A program made the translations under genes and the position numbers. Of a stretch of 23,425 nucleotides of DNA, positions 8,773 to 16,946 are shown in pieces. The DNA is from Chara braunii (lineage: Eukaryota; Streptophyta; Charophyceae; Charales; Characeae), in the NCBI GenBank assembly GCA_003427395.1, contig BFEA01000095.1, positions 757,613-781,037 of the forward strand. Reading direction: 5' to 3'. The notes under the pieces were generated by a model. The model searched no databases and was not told where the DNA came from. It worked only from the letters and a program-made list of their open reading frames with translations. Position 1 is the first letter of the stretch. Every line of letters starts with the position of its first letter.

Positions 8773-9128
8773 GTACCCATTGGCAGGCGTGGGCGTAGTG
8801 CGGCGAGGATTGATCGATCTGGAGAGGAGGACATCTATCGATCTGAGGGAGTGGTTGCGAGTCTGTGGTCGCGAAGAGTTACGCGCAATAGAGAGTGCGA
8901 TTTGTAGGGGAGTCCGATGTTCTGAGACTGGGGTGTTAGAAGTCCAAAGAGGCATTGCATGAATAGAGAGAGAGGGAGGACAACTTTTCCTTGACACTGG
9001 GGTACTAGGAGTCGGGGGGACTCATGAGATTTGAGATGAGAGTGGGAGATTGGTAGTGATATTGAGGGCGGTTGAGAGCTAGAGTTAGGTAATTTGAGAT
9101 CGATCGAGTCTGTTCAGGCATTAAGTTT
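8773..9128. other. Spacer between P0 and the 26-bp repeat; no firm gene
   Basis: An open frame at 8753-8962 lacks an ATG and has no relative that I can see, though a segment like LREWLRVCGREELRAIESA looks helical. The rest is purine-rich and broken in all frames. It could be the remains of one more module or the leader before gag. Confidence 0.4.
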
Positions 9129-9232
9129 GTTCTGACATTAGGTCCGGGCTGCCGGTTCTAACATTAGGTCTGGGCTGCCAGTTCTGACATTAGCTTCGGG
9201 ATGTCGGTTCTGACATTAGGTCCGAGCTGCCT
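9129..9232 (+). repeat. 26-bp tandem repeat, 4 copies, upstream of gag
   Basis: Units start with GTTCTGACATTAGGTCCGGG at 9129, 9155, 9181 and 9207, an exact 26-base period with a few substitutions (GTTCTAACATT in unit 2, AGCTTCGGGATG in unit 3). The array ends just before the probable first codons of gag. It may be part of the untranslated leader of element I. Confidence 0.9.
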
Positions 9233-9237
9233 ACAAA

Positions 9238-11055
9238 TTCGATCGAAGGAGAGAGCAAATATATGGAATGTGACACTATGGGACCGCATCCGGATGAGGA
9301 ATAAGCTGTATACTAAGCTTCGCCAGACCGAGCTCTGCGAGACCTCAAGGAGCGTCTCAGAAAGAACGCCCCTTTGAGGTGCGTAGAGCACCCGGACGAC
9401 GGTGAGCCCAAGGTGATGGCGCGTCCAGTCGTCACTGAGCCCAACAGGGCCGCCCCAGTAGAACGGCTGGAGATTCAGACAGAACCTCCGAGCTTTCCGC
9501 GTGAATCAGTTATTCAACGCTCAACTATGTACGATCGCCAAGATGATAGAGGAGGAGAAGACTGGAGGGACCAGTTCATTAGAAAGCAACTTTGGAGAGA
9601 TAGAGAGAGGGCTGCTATGACCAGACGGATTTTTGACCCTGAGACGGGGGAATCGTATCCCCTGCCATACGAGACGAGGGATAGGTTCATCATCTCGCAT
9701 CAGCCCTCAGAATTGGATACCAGACCTCCCGTTTTCCTGGGATGCGGTATCACTGAATATCTTGAGAAGTGGGAGCTGCATGCCTACCGATATCAGTGGA
9801 CTGAGGGAGAGATCATAGACAACTTCTTGTTCAACGCGGACCCAAGTCTGAGTCGGGTTATAAAGGAAGCCCGACCAAGGGATAGGAGGTGGGCTACATA
9901 CAAAGCCAGCCTTTATGAGCTTTTTAAGTTGGAAGACGTCAAGTACTCAATCCAAGATTTAAAAGCGTTGACTCAAAGAGAGGGCGAGAGTGTCCAAGTA
10001 TTTGGGATGCGTTTTCAGAAGGTGTATGATGCCCTTATGGCAAGAGGGAAGTTTTCAGAAGTTGATAGATGAACGATCTTCCTTAGCCGACTACCCAGAG
10101 GGAAGCAAAAGGCGGTGCTGCGGGAGACGCCTCACGATAAGTTAGAATGCACTGCTCTACTTAAGCTGGCAATGAAGGCTGAGGCAGATGATTACAAGGA
10201 TTTACTCTGGAGGGGCATGCAGCGCGAGGACTTTTCCCTCTAAAAGGAGTACGGAACTGATAGGTGCCCCGATTTTAACGATCAGCTGTGGGCAGAGCAA
10301 CGTTATTTGATGGACAGGGACAGACCCCAACGGTCGAGGGATAACGACCCAATAATAAAAGAGATGAGAGAGACGATGAAGGGAATGGTCTGGCAAATGG
10401 CAAATTTCGAAACAAAGATCACAACTACGTACCGGGATAAACCCGGATCTCCTTACTCTTTGCGGTGGGATCATAGGAACACCGATCCGTGGAGGAGCGT
10501 CGAGGATCGAAATCCTCGCACACTGGCAGATTATAGTGTGAGGGAGAGAGATGAAGATGACCGGAGACGTAGAGATGAGGATAGCTGGCGACATCGAGAC
10601 GATGACATAGATAAAGATCGCCGACGTGACGGGTATCGAGGAGGATACTCCTTTAGTCGAGGGGGCAGATCCGAGCAGTATCCGCGCAGTCCCAGGTACG
10701 GACGCAACATCGAAGGGTACCGGAACCCAGGCGATTTCAATTCAAGAGATAGAGAGGACTCCCGTGGCCGATGGGAATCAGATAGGGACCGCCGTGATGG
10801 ATATCGTGGCGGTTACGAACGGACAGAGAGAGGTGGAGGTCGCAGGGAAGAGCCACAGGGACAGTATGAGAGAGAGGGATATCCTGCGTCGCCAGGATAC
10901 CCCAACTCCCCAAACTATCCGAGATCCCCCGGGCCGTCCAACCAGGACGCCAGGCGGCCAGCTATTAGGGGCGCAGAGGGGCGACCTCCTACACCTAGGA
11001 ACTCCTGTATTTATTGTCGGGCTGACGATCACGTGAAGAGGGATTGCCCCAACCT
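9238..11055 (+). pseudogene. gag: Gag of element I (capsid, RGG-like region, CCHC zinc knuckle)
   Basis: Gag forms the particle shell and binds element RNA. The N-terminal part reads in one frame to about 9373 (LWDRIRMRNKLYTKLRQTE), then shifts by one base and continues to about 11055. The retrotransposon capsid domain is at about 9720-10230 (PPVFLGCGITEYLEKW, WATYKASLYELFKLED, ESVQVFGMRFQKVYDALM). A long Arg/Asp- and Arg/Gly-rich region follows (10540-10850) with two GYRGGY boxes, then YPxSP repeats. One CX2CX4HX4C knuckle lies at 11006-11047. In-frame stops are TGA 10070 and TAA 10241, explainable as CGA and CAA. A second shift near 11055, just after the knuckle, moves to the next entry. 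Confidence 0.85.
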
Positions 11056-11526
11056 CAAGCGAGCAATATTGAAGGACTTGTCGTACTTGATGACCGTAAG
11101 TACGTCAAGTGGGCGGATAACCTTGGGGATGTATCGATGTTCCCTTCGATGAAGGAGAACGTGGAAGCTAGGCGAGTACAACCAAGCAAGGGTAAGGGAG
11201 TCGCAAGAAGCCAGAGTGTGAGGCTGAGTATGTCTTCGGATGGCGAGAGTCCCGTGACACCTATACGAGTGGCGGCGACTAAGTCCGCAAGGGCATCCTC
11301 CTCTAAGAAGGCTGACACAGATTACGTGATGGCAGAGAAGGATGGGCAAAGGATTGAAGGTGAGGAAGTTATATTCTCGCTACGCAAACGCGAAACTAAA
11401 AAGTTCACAATGAAGAGTTATATGGATGATATAGATACGGTCGAGCCTCTCAGACGCGCGCTTAGGCAGCCGATGCAATGTACGATACTTGAGTATTTGG
11501 CAGCGTTACTCTCAATGATGAGGTAG
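11047..11526 (+). pseudogene. Gag-protease linker of element I
   Basis: The frame after the zinc knuckle reads VVLDDRKYVKWADNLGDVSM, FPSMKENVEARRV, then a serine- and lysine-rich stretch (KSARASSSKKADTDYVMAEK) and VEPLRRALRQPM. This is a hydrophilic region between knuckle and protease. A one-base change near 11055 links it to gag upstream. A second frame change near 11500, probably with a deletion, links it to the protease. It has no ATG of its own in a sensible position and would be made only as part of a Gag-Pol chain. Confidence 0.7.
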
Positions 11527-12026
11527 TCCTTCATGCCATAATTGATAATGGCAGTGAGGTTGTCATCATAGATGAGGAGCTGGCGGTGCGATTGGGATTG
11601 GATCTTGATATGTCATATCAATTCGAGATAGAAACTGCTGATGGAAGAAAGTAGAAAGTCTCTGGGGTCTGCCACAAGGCGACAATCGAGGTAGAAGGAT
11701 TGAGAGTGACGATGTCTGTTTTCGCAGTCAGGGATTGCAGCTCGGAGCTACTATTGGGGCGGACATGGTTGAACCATGTTCATGCGGTTACCATAGAGCG
11801 ACCTGATGGGAGCCAAATGCTCTCCATCAAACGCCCAGATGGTGGATGAATTTTGATGGAGACGGTGGAGCCTCGTGACCCGAGGAAAAGAGCGGCTCTT
11901 GCAACGGGTAGCCGCAAACCGGTCACCCTTGCTAGTCGCTCCTTGAACTTTCTCGAGAAGAAGTATGGGCCTCTGCTTACAGAAGAAGAAGGAAGCATAA
12001 TCGAGGTTGAGGACTTAGGCGACTGA
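11490..12026 (+). pseudogene. Retroviral-type aspartic protease of element I
   Basis: The enzyme would cut the Gag-Pol polyprotein. The frame reads LNDEVVLHAIIDNGSEVVII, with the active-site triad at 11544-11552 as Asp-Asn-Gly where the family has Asp-Ser/Thr-Gly. A second hallmark, LLLGRTWL, near 11748-11771, corresponds to the family's conserved (I/L)LGxxWL. Stops at 11652 (TAG) and 11847 (TGA) interrupt the frame, and it ends at TGA 12024. The Ser-to-Asn change (AGT to AAT) is a G-to-A transition and should impair the enzyme. The downstream part is a lysine- and glutamate-rich linker (NFLEKKYGPLLTEEEG). Confidence 0.8.
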
Positions 12027-12294
12027 GTCCGTGTGGGAGGGAACTCCTATCCTAAGGCTGAAGACGAGGAATTCGGAGGAATGATATCTGTGTCTTTTTT
12101 AAGGGCACAACCCCCTACGGGGGGCGACCAAAAAAACACAAGATAGTAGCTAAGAAAGTCAAGCCGGCGGCTGTAGCCCGGGAGCGATCCGCTCTAAATG
12201 GCGAGTCTGAGGAAGAGATCGCTAGAGGGATTCATGAGAAGAAGAGAAAGGAGCCGCAACAGCTGACAGAGAAAAGGATAGCAGAATTTGGTTG
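12027..12294 (+). pseudogene. Basic linker downstream of protease; end of element I
   Basis: The protease frame continues to TAG near 12145. Another frame then reads KIVAKKVKPAAVARERSA, SEEEIARGI and KKRKEPQQLTEKRIAEFG before TGA at 12292. The charged composition fits the region between protease and reverse transcriptase in this element group. No reverse transcriptase follows, so the element is cut off here. Confidence 0.5.
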
Positions 12295-12295
12295 A

Positions 12296-12672
12296 GCAAG
12301 AGAAGGCACGCTGTCGGAAGACGATGCGGCGCAGCAGCGGAAATTGACTCGCCGCGGTCAACCCCCGCGCTGCGTCAAAATCGCGCCTAGGACGTCCACG
12401 GTCATGGTCAAGCTGGACCCTAATTCATCGATTATATTTCCCCTAGGCCGAAATTGAAGGAAAGACGGCACGGCGGTACGGTTCCCCAAGGACCTGATTC
12501 GTCCCCGTTGGACTGGACCGACACGACCGCAATGGGCCAATTAGTGTGGTCCGGTCCAAACGGCACCTGAAACGGACCAAGGGTTAGTGAGATATTCAAG
12601 TTGGGACCAGACCGACACGGCCGCATAACTTGGCCAGAAAAGGAACAACCCTAAGAAGTCATATAGATGAAC
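12296..12672. repeat. Non-coding GC-rich stretch with a 94-bp direct repeat
   Basis: ACCGACACGACCGC at 12517-12530 recurs as ACCGACACGGCCGC at 12611-12624, each near GGACC/GGTCC words and a following TGGCC. The segment is rich in GGWCC and has no sensible reading frame. It could be the edge of another transposon. Confidence 0.45.
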
Positions 12673-12925
12673 AGTCAGGCCCGAGTAATTAAAATAGGGT
12701 CATGTGCTATTTTAAGCACGGGGCCGACTGTTCGTCTTCCAAAGTCGGGCCTGGACTAGTCCCGTTCTAAAATTAGCACAGTCCCACGCTAATTTTAGCG
12801 TGGGACAGACAGTTCATCTACCGGGGACTGGGCCTGCGCCAGTCCCGTTCTAAAATTAGCACAGCCCATTGCTATTTTTAGCGTGGGACTGACTGTGTAG
12901 ATTGGTTGAGAGGTTCTGCTATCGA
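12673..12925. repeat. 83-85 bp tandem repeat with hairpins, 3 copies
   Basis: AGTCCCGTTCTAAAATTAGC begins units at 12758 and 12841, and a more diverged unit starts at 12673. Each unit contains a palindrome with AATTTTAGC or TATTTTAAGC at its centre. The middle one is perfect: GTCCCACGCTAA (12781-12792), spacer TT, TTAGCGTGGGAC (12795-12806). In the third unit the left arm has decayed (CCCATTGCTA) while the right arm is kept. Units are joined by GGGCCTG-like words. Confidence 0.85.
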
Positions 12926-13009
12926 CATGTGGGACACCAGAGCTTTGCTATCAGGGCCAATGAGTCACCAACTTCGAGACATACGTTGGTGATTACCTAT
13001 TCGGTCTAG

Positions 13010-13460
13010 GGGGCTGAGAAGGGGGTGAATGACACCACATATGACAGGATTGCTGATTACATCTTTCGCAGGGAGAGCTATTGGAGGGATAATTGGCTAC
13101 ATGTGGTGTTTCCTCGCGTACCTTCGGGACCTGGGGGTGTACTCATCGACTTTTAAGGGTGTAACCCCAAGCCCCTCAGTGAGTCTCGCAGCAAGGGAAG
13201 GATGCGGAAGGACAACCGGATTAGGAGGGAGATAGCCAGATCAGGGGTCCCGATCACTACATGCGTACAGAGATCTAAGACGGACGAGTCCGACCAGGAG
13301 CCCTGCTGTGTGAGTGACGTTGATTTTGGCGACTACCTAGACTGGGACACTCACAGGGACTAGATCAGTGGACAGTAGCAGGAGCACTGGAGACCGTTGA
13401 GCGGAGACGACGGAGAGCGACTTTGAGGAGGATTACATATCTTCTTGCACGCTATTTGCC
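13010..13460 (+). pseudogene. Broken module-like frame upstream of the element II leader
   Basis: One frame, from just after TAG 13007, reads NDTTYDRIADYIFRRESYWR, then LHVVFPRVPSGPGGVLIDF, then TAA near 13157. The same frame goes on to an acidic tract with VDFGDYLDWDTHRD and later HWRPLSGDDGERL, interrupted by TAG near 13360 and 13375. The acidic, W-containing tail recalls units 1 and 2 of the first array. The ATG frame at 13029 in another phase looks less protein-like and is treated as a shadow. Family unknown. Confidence 0.4.
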
Positions 13461-13484
13461 CGAGGGTGACTGATTGACTCCTAC

Positions 13485-13838
13485 ATGTCAGACGACCCTA
13501 GGTCCGAAACAGTTATTGGTCCCCCAAGAGGGGAGGGTCCGGTCCCATATTTCGGAGATGGCTTCAGTCATTTGGTTGGGACGGACTTTGCTATGCAGGC
13601 TTTTCGGAAGCCTCTTTACGAAGATCGTTTTCTCGAAGTTTCTTACATCTATACTGGTGGGAGAGGGCGGATTGAGATATTGATTGGAGCTACAGGCGAT
13701 ATCATTCTTGCGGAGGAGCATTATCTCAGGAGCGTTGCAGACGAGGAGATGGCTAGATGCATGGTCTATATCTGCAAGATTGATCTAGCCGCGCCTCTCG
13801 ATATCAGCTATGTGGTTCCAGAATCTATAGCCACGTAG
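13485..13838 (+). CDS. Module ORF with an LEVSYIYTGG motif
   Basis: ATG at 13485, 117 codons, TAG at 13836, no internal stop. The centre reads DRFLEVSYIYTGGRGRIEIL, comparable to RYIEYTIYFHGGDGRV near 5740. It is followed by a helix (LAEEHYLRSVADEEMARCM) and a hydrophobic end. This order matches the A-like modules of the first array. It lies upstream of the tRNA-Asp primer-binding site and so is probably a remnant of another element's array, not part of element II. Function unknown, and survival of an open frame could be chance. Confidence 0.5.
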   Translation: MSDDPRSETVIGPPRGEGPVPYFGDGFSHLVGTDFAMQAFRKPLYEDRFLEVSYIYTGGRGRIEILIGATGDIILAEEHYLRSVADEEMARCMVYICKIDLAAPLDISYVVPESIAT

Positions 13839-14437
13839 GTTCTCAATGACGAGGCGCCAGATGTGGAGTCCAGACGGCAACACTTACTCACGAGGGGGTA
13901 CCGCTTATTATCATTGATTGAGGTTCTCTCTTTTCAGTCACTATGATATATTACGACATTATTATTTATTAGTGACTGCAGCCCTACGATGGTTGCTCCC
14001 TTCATACCCTGTGTACTACTCTTCAGTCTTGTATCTCTGGTCATGCTTTTACAGAGTCTGGTTTCTGGTCTTCGCATTCTGTCAATTGCTCTATGATGCA
14101 TGTTTGTTATTTTCCTCCTTATTTTATATACAGGTTACACTCAAGGCAGCTTGAAGGACTCCTGGATGATAGGGACTCCGGTGACCTTGGGTCTAACCTT
14201 TATACGGGGTCAGGTGCAGGCGATAAACCCGAACGCCTCACTCTAAGTCGTGTCGCCGCTGGCAGGAGGGATAACCCTGAGTACTCGGCTGTATGATAAA
14301 GCGAGACTGCCTCTAAATACACCTCTATTTTTATACCTATCAAAATCCTGCGTGACAGTCTGCCAGTCCCCCAACCCACTAAGCTCGGTTCGGGGAAGGA
14401 TATCTAAGCAGACCCTTGAAGCAGTGGGGGCGCGACA
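13839..14437 (+). other. Candidate 5' LTR region of element II (boundaries not defined)
   Basis: No gene is seen. The segment ends in GCGACA at 14432-14437, four A before the primer-binding site, which is where a 5' LTR should end (LTRs usually end in CA). It contains T-rich DNA (13918-14140) and a possible TATA-like segment (TATTTTTATACC near 14325). A second LTR copy, needed for proof, is not in the window because element II is truncated at 20820. The left boundary is unknown. Confidence 0.4.
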
Positions 14438-14441
14438 AAAA

Positions 14442-14459
14442 TGGCCCCGTTGCCGGGGA
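14442..14459 (+). other. Primer-binding site, tRNA-Asp type
   Basis: TGGCCCCGTTGCCGGGGA matches, with one mismatch at position 5, the complement of the 3' end of plant tRNA-Asp (TGGCGCCGTTGCCGGGGA), a primer used by plant Ty3/gypsy elements. It follows a CA end and an A-rich spacer and precedes the coding region on the + strand, as expected for a 5' primer-binding site. The assignment relies on my memory of the tRNA end. Confidence 0.75.
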
Positions 14460-14574
14460 CTAAGAAATCTTGAGTTTCTGGGAGCGGACCTTGGTCACAA
14501 TATTCTGTGCGTAGGCAGCAATGTAGCATATTTCGTACAAGATCTGGCTCAGGTCAAAAAGACTTTTGGCTAGA

Positions 14575-14600
14575 GGAGCCCCGAGAGGAGGGGCCTCTTG
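14575..14600. repeat. Leader hairpin between primer-binding site and first ORF
   Basis: The segment GAGGAGCCCC, GAGAGGA, GGGGCCTC can fold with a GCCCC/GGGGC stem extended by GAG/CTC across a small bulge. Leaders of retroelements often hold packaging or dimer hairpins, but nothing here proves that role. Confidence 0.35.
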
Positions 14601-14695
14601 CAGAAGTCTATCAGAAGTGATTCAGACCTGCAAGCAAGGGTTTGGAATTCGTTTTCTGGACCCTTCGCTTGAGAAGTCCATAAGTCAGAAACCAG

Positions 14696-15094
14696 ATGAT
14701 GGCTGAAGAGTATAATGTCCTAGAAGCCCTAACTCGTGTCACCTGCGGTGGTGCCTTCCCTTATATGTTTGTCAAATGCATTACTTGTGTGAAAAGTACA
14801 ACGACTGTGCATGTGCTTGTCTCTTGATTCCTTGACACTGATGACTATGATATTCGACCCTACATCCTAGAAGAGACAGATCGGGATCCGAGTCTCTTTA
14901 CCAACTGGGATGTCATAGCGAAGTGTGTCAAAGCCGAGAGGGATCAGTTGAGACAGCAAGGGATAGAGGCGAGTTGGAGCTTACTGCCTAGGATTTGTGA
15001 GAAAATTTCTACCCCGCCAGTACCTAAAGGATTCTGTAATGGTAGGAACTGGCAGCCAATCATCAATGCAACACTGAGAAGGCAAACCTGGTAA
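14696..15094 (+). pseudogene. P-family ORF P1, one internal TGA
   Basis: ATG at 14696 (a second ATG follows at 14699) and 132 codons to TAA 15092. TGA at 14825 falls in the conserved VARF motif, exactly where the next ORF has Arg, so it is a CGA-to-TGA change. The remainder is intact: GGAFPY, DTDDYDIRPYI, AERDQLRQQGIEASWS, PVPKGFCNGRNWQPIINATL. It clearly resembles P2 along its full length. It lies 7 bases before P2. The family is unrecognised; the pattern of beta strands, a helix and a conserved WxPIxNAxLR end suggests a compact alpha/beta domain. Confidence 0.7.
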
Positions 15095-15101
15095 GTAGTC
15101 A

Positions 15102-15497
15102 ATGTCAGCAATAATGAAAGCGATAGAGGCGCTGACTAGGATCACAGCTGGGGGTGCCTTTTCGTACGTCATTGAGAGGTGTGTGACTTGTGAGCACGAA
15201 TCAGTGATCTTGTACGCCCTTGTAGCTCGGTTTTTTGATACGAATGACTATGATATGAGGCCATACGTATCTGCTGAGACAAGGAGAGGGATCGATTACG
15301 AAGCATGTTGGATAACTGCTACTGAATATGTTCTGGATGAAAGACTGTTGCTGAGACAACGAGGGAAGAAAGTGACCTGGAGTGTCATGCCCAGAGAGTT
15401 TGAGAGATTCTTAAGTCCGCTTGTGCCCGCTAGCTTCTGCGACGGGAAGGACTGGGGACCAATCCTCAACGCAGTACTTAGGGACCGAGTGTGGTGA
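15102..15497 (+). CDS. P-family ORF P2
   Basis: An intact frame of 131 codons from ATG 15102 to TGA 15495. Motifs in order: EALTRITAGGAFSYVIERC (residues about 9-27), LVARFFDTNDYDMRPYV (about 44-60), ERLLLRQRGKKVTWSV (about 80-95), FLSPLVPASFCDGKDW (about 102-117) and GPILNAVLRDRVW at the end. It has no signal peptide, membrane segment, zinc motif or known catalytic motif. It begins 7 bases after P1 and ends 3 bases before P3. It is the cleanest reference sequence for the family. Function unknown. Confidence 0.75.
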   Translation: MSAIMKAIEALTRITAGGAFSYVIERCVTCEHESVILYALVARFFDTNDYDMRPYVSAETRRGIDYEACWITATEYVLDERLLLRQRGKKVTWSVMPREFERFLSPLVPASFCDGKDWGPILNAVLRDRVW

Positions 15498-15500
15498 GCC

Positions 15501-15836
15501 ATGCCAAGAGATGTCTACATTCCTGATGACGGAGATAGTTTCTGCTTCGAGGTCTATCTAGATGAGCATCGAGCGACTGTCATCGGGGTCGTGAGAGGAT
15601 GTGACACTACGCTTGGTAGGCGCGATGAGATTGGCATGGTAGAGCACTACCTTGAGCTTATGCGGGCGGCTTCTTTTAGAGCAATTACGGATCAGACTAA
15701 GATTAGACATCTGCTGGATTGCAAGAGTTCGGATGGCAGGAGAGTGATGCTACATGCGAGAGAAGAGACCATCCTATCTAGACAGCGTCCTACGGACAGT
15801 CTGGCTAGAGGCGCTTGGAGCAGCCCAAGGCAATGA
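15501..15836 (+). CDS. Small ORF P3, divergent member of the array
   Basis: ATG at 15501, 111 codons, TGA at 15834. It lacks the GGAF and VTWSV motifs of its neighbours. Its front half, DSFCFEVYLDEHRATVIGVV followed by a helical MVEHYLELMRAASFRAIT, is closer to the A-like ORF at 13485 (FLEVSYIYTGG..., LAEEHYLRSVADEE). So the element II array may alternate A-like and P-type domains, as the first array does (7766 then 8155). Its stop overlaps the start of P4 as ATGA (15833-15836). Function unknown. Confidence 0.6.
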   Translation: MPRDVYIPDDGDSFCFEVYLDEHRATVIGVVRGCDTTLGRRDEIGMVEHYLELMRAASFRAITDQTKIRHLLDCKSSDGRRVMLHAREETILSRQRPTDSLARGAWSSPRQ

Positions 15837-16357
15837 TATTAGAATGTGAAAACTCTATGTCGATTGCGACTGTGACCATTGGTAGAGGATGGTTAGATAA
15901 AGTAACTGAGACCGACAGTCCGTTCGAGATATTGAGACATGACGTCTGTAAGGAAAGACATTTAGTATTCTATGTTCCAGTGATCAGATTTATCAAGACT
16001 GACGAGCTTGACGTGAGGGTTTATGCTCAAGAAGGAATAAAAGAGGAAGAAGGCTATTTAGAGTGCCTGAGGAAAGTATACATTCACCTCTCAAGGATAC
16101 GGGAGCTACTTCGAAGCTTGCATGAAAAAGTGACTTGGGAAAAACGAATCAGGCAATTTGAAAGACTCCCTAGTTTTCTAACTACGGATAGCTTCGCTGA
16201 CAGGAGAGACTGAGCGCCTCTACTAGAAGTTATTGCCGTGGTTGGTAAGGCAAGAGAGAATGACCTAGTCATGCGACCAAAGACTCTGTTTTTCGATACC
16301 TTTGTACGTCGGTTCGAAGTTCAAGACGAAGCTTCTCCAGAATTTTCTCTCACCTGA
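15833..16357 (+). pseudogene. P-family ORF P4, one internal TGA
   Basis: The start ATG at 15833 overlaps the P3 stop. The frame runs 174 codons to TGA 16355 with one internal TGA at 16211. It reads SPFEILRHDV, VPVIRFIKTDELDVRVYAQE, RIRELLRSLHEKVTWEKRI, FERLPSFLTTDSFADRRD, stop, APLLEVIAVV. The internal stop sits where relatives have the Trp of W-PILN, so it is a TGG-to-TGA (G-to-A) change. Compared with P2 it has a longer N terminus (about 30 extra residues) and a longer tail. It lies 19 bases upstream of P5. Confidence 0.7.
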
Positions 16358-16376
16358 CAATGGAAAGGAGTTTGTT

Positions 16377-16898
16377 ATGGCTGAGGAGAATACTGGTTTC
16401 CTAGGAAGCAGTCATATTTGGGAGAAGGCTGAAGGAAGGGAACTACCAGATATTAATTCTTCGGTCATCTCGCGCCTACTCCGGGATTTGGAGTCCTTCA
16501 TGGTAGGAGGGGCATTTCCTAATGAGATTGAGAGATACACTTTCTTAGCCATATCTGAGGCAGAGGAGAAAGTGTATGTGTTAGTAGCTCGCTTCCTAGA
16601 GACCAATGAATATGACGTACGTATATACACTTCAGTGACTTGGAAAATTTGGCGGCGGTATACTGGGTGTCACGAGTGGGCACTTAGTCACGTCTGTAAA
16701 TATAGAGACGAACTCGAGAAGGAAGGTAAGAAAGTTACCTGGAGTGTGGAGCCTACCGAGTACGAGGGTTTTCCAAGTCCTCCTATTCCGGATAGTTTCG
16801 TCAATGGTGAGGATTGGGAGCCTATCCTTAATGTCGCTTTGAGAGATAGGAAGTGGAGCAGTGTCAACATTGGCGATTCAGGCACTGGATATGACTAG
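16377..16898 (+). CDS. P-family ORF P5
   Basis: I choose ATG 16377; the open frame extends further upstream without an in-frame ATG. 173 codons to TAG 16896, no damage. After about 45 extra N-terminal residues (MAEENTGFLGSSHIWEKAEG) the family motifs appear in order: LESFMVGGAFPNEIERY, LVARFLETNEYDVRIY, YRDELEKEGKKVTWSVEP, PIPDSFVNGEDWEPILNVAL. It shares long identical stretches with P2 (GKKVTWSV, DW-PILN, ALRDR-W). It ends 48 bases before P6. Function unknown. Confidence 0.75.
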   Translation: MAEENTGFLGSSHIWEKAEGRELPDINSSVISRLLRDLESFMVGGAFPNEIERYTFLAISEAEEKVYVLVARFLETNEYDVRIYTSVTWKIWRRYTGCHEWALSHVCKYRDELEKEGKKVTWSVEPTEYEGFPSPPIPDSFVNGEDWEPILNVALRDRKWSSVNIGDSGTGYD

Positions 16899-16946
16899 AC
16901 GGATCGGAGACAAAGAAGGATCATGGGGGTCGCTAGGGACTAGGCA

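Larger units (their letters stand above)
3219..12294 (+). mobile_element. Ty3/gypsy-like element I with a pre-gag module array (degenerate, LTRs not found)
   Basis: The secure core is gag (9238-about 11055), the gag-pro linker and the aspartic protease (to 12026), with a basic linker to 12294. All lie on the + strand, the usual order for a Ty3/gypsy element. Reverse transcriptase, RNase H and integrase are missing; the coding sequence gives way to non-coding repeats after 12294. The protein modules at 3219-8772 are on the same strand immediately upstream and are assigned to the element by analogy with element II, where a related array lies between the primer-binding site and gag. No LTR pair or primer-binding site was recognised for element I, so its left edge is inferred. 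Confidence 0.6.

Noticed and set aside
15091-15096. GTAAGT 5' splice donor at the end of P1 (also 11096-11101)
   Set aside because: Such hexamers occur by chance, and the one at 15091 falls at the stop of P1, just before the intact P2. No acceptor giving a better joined product was found.
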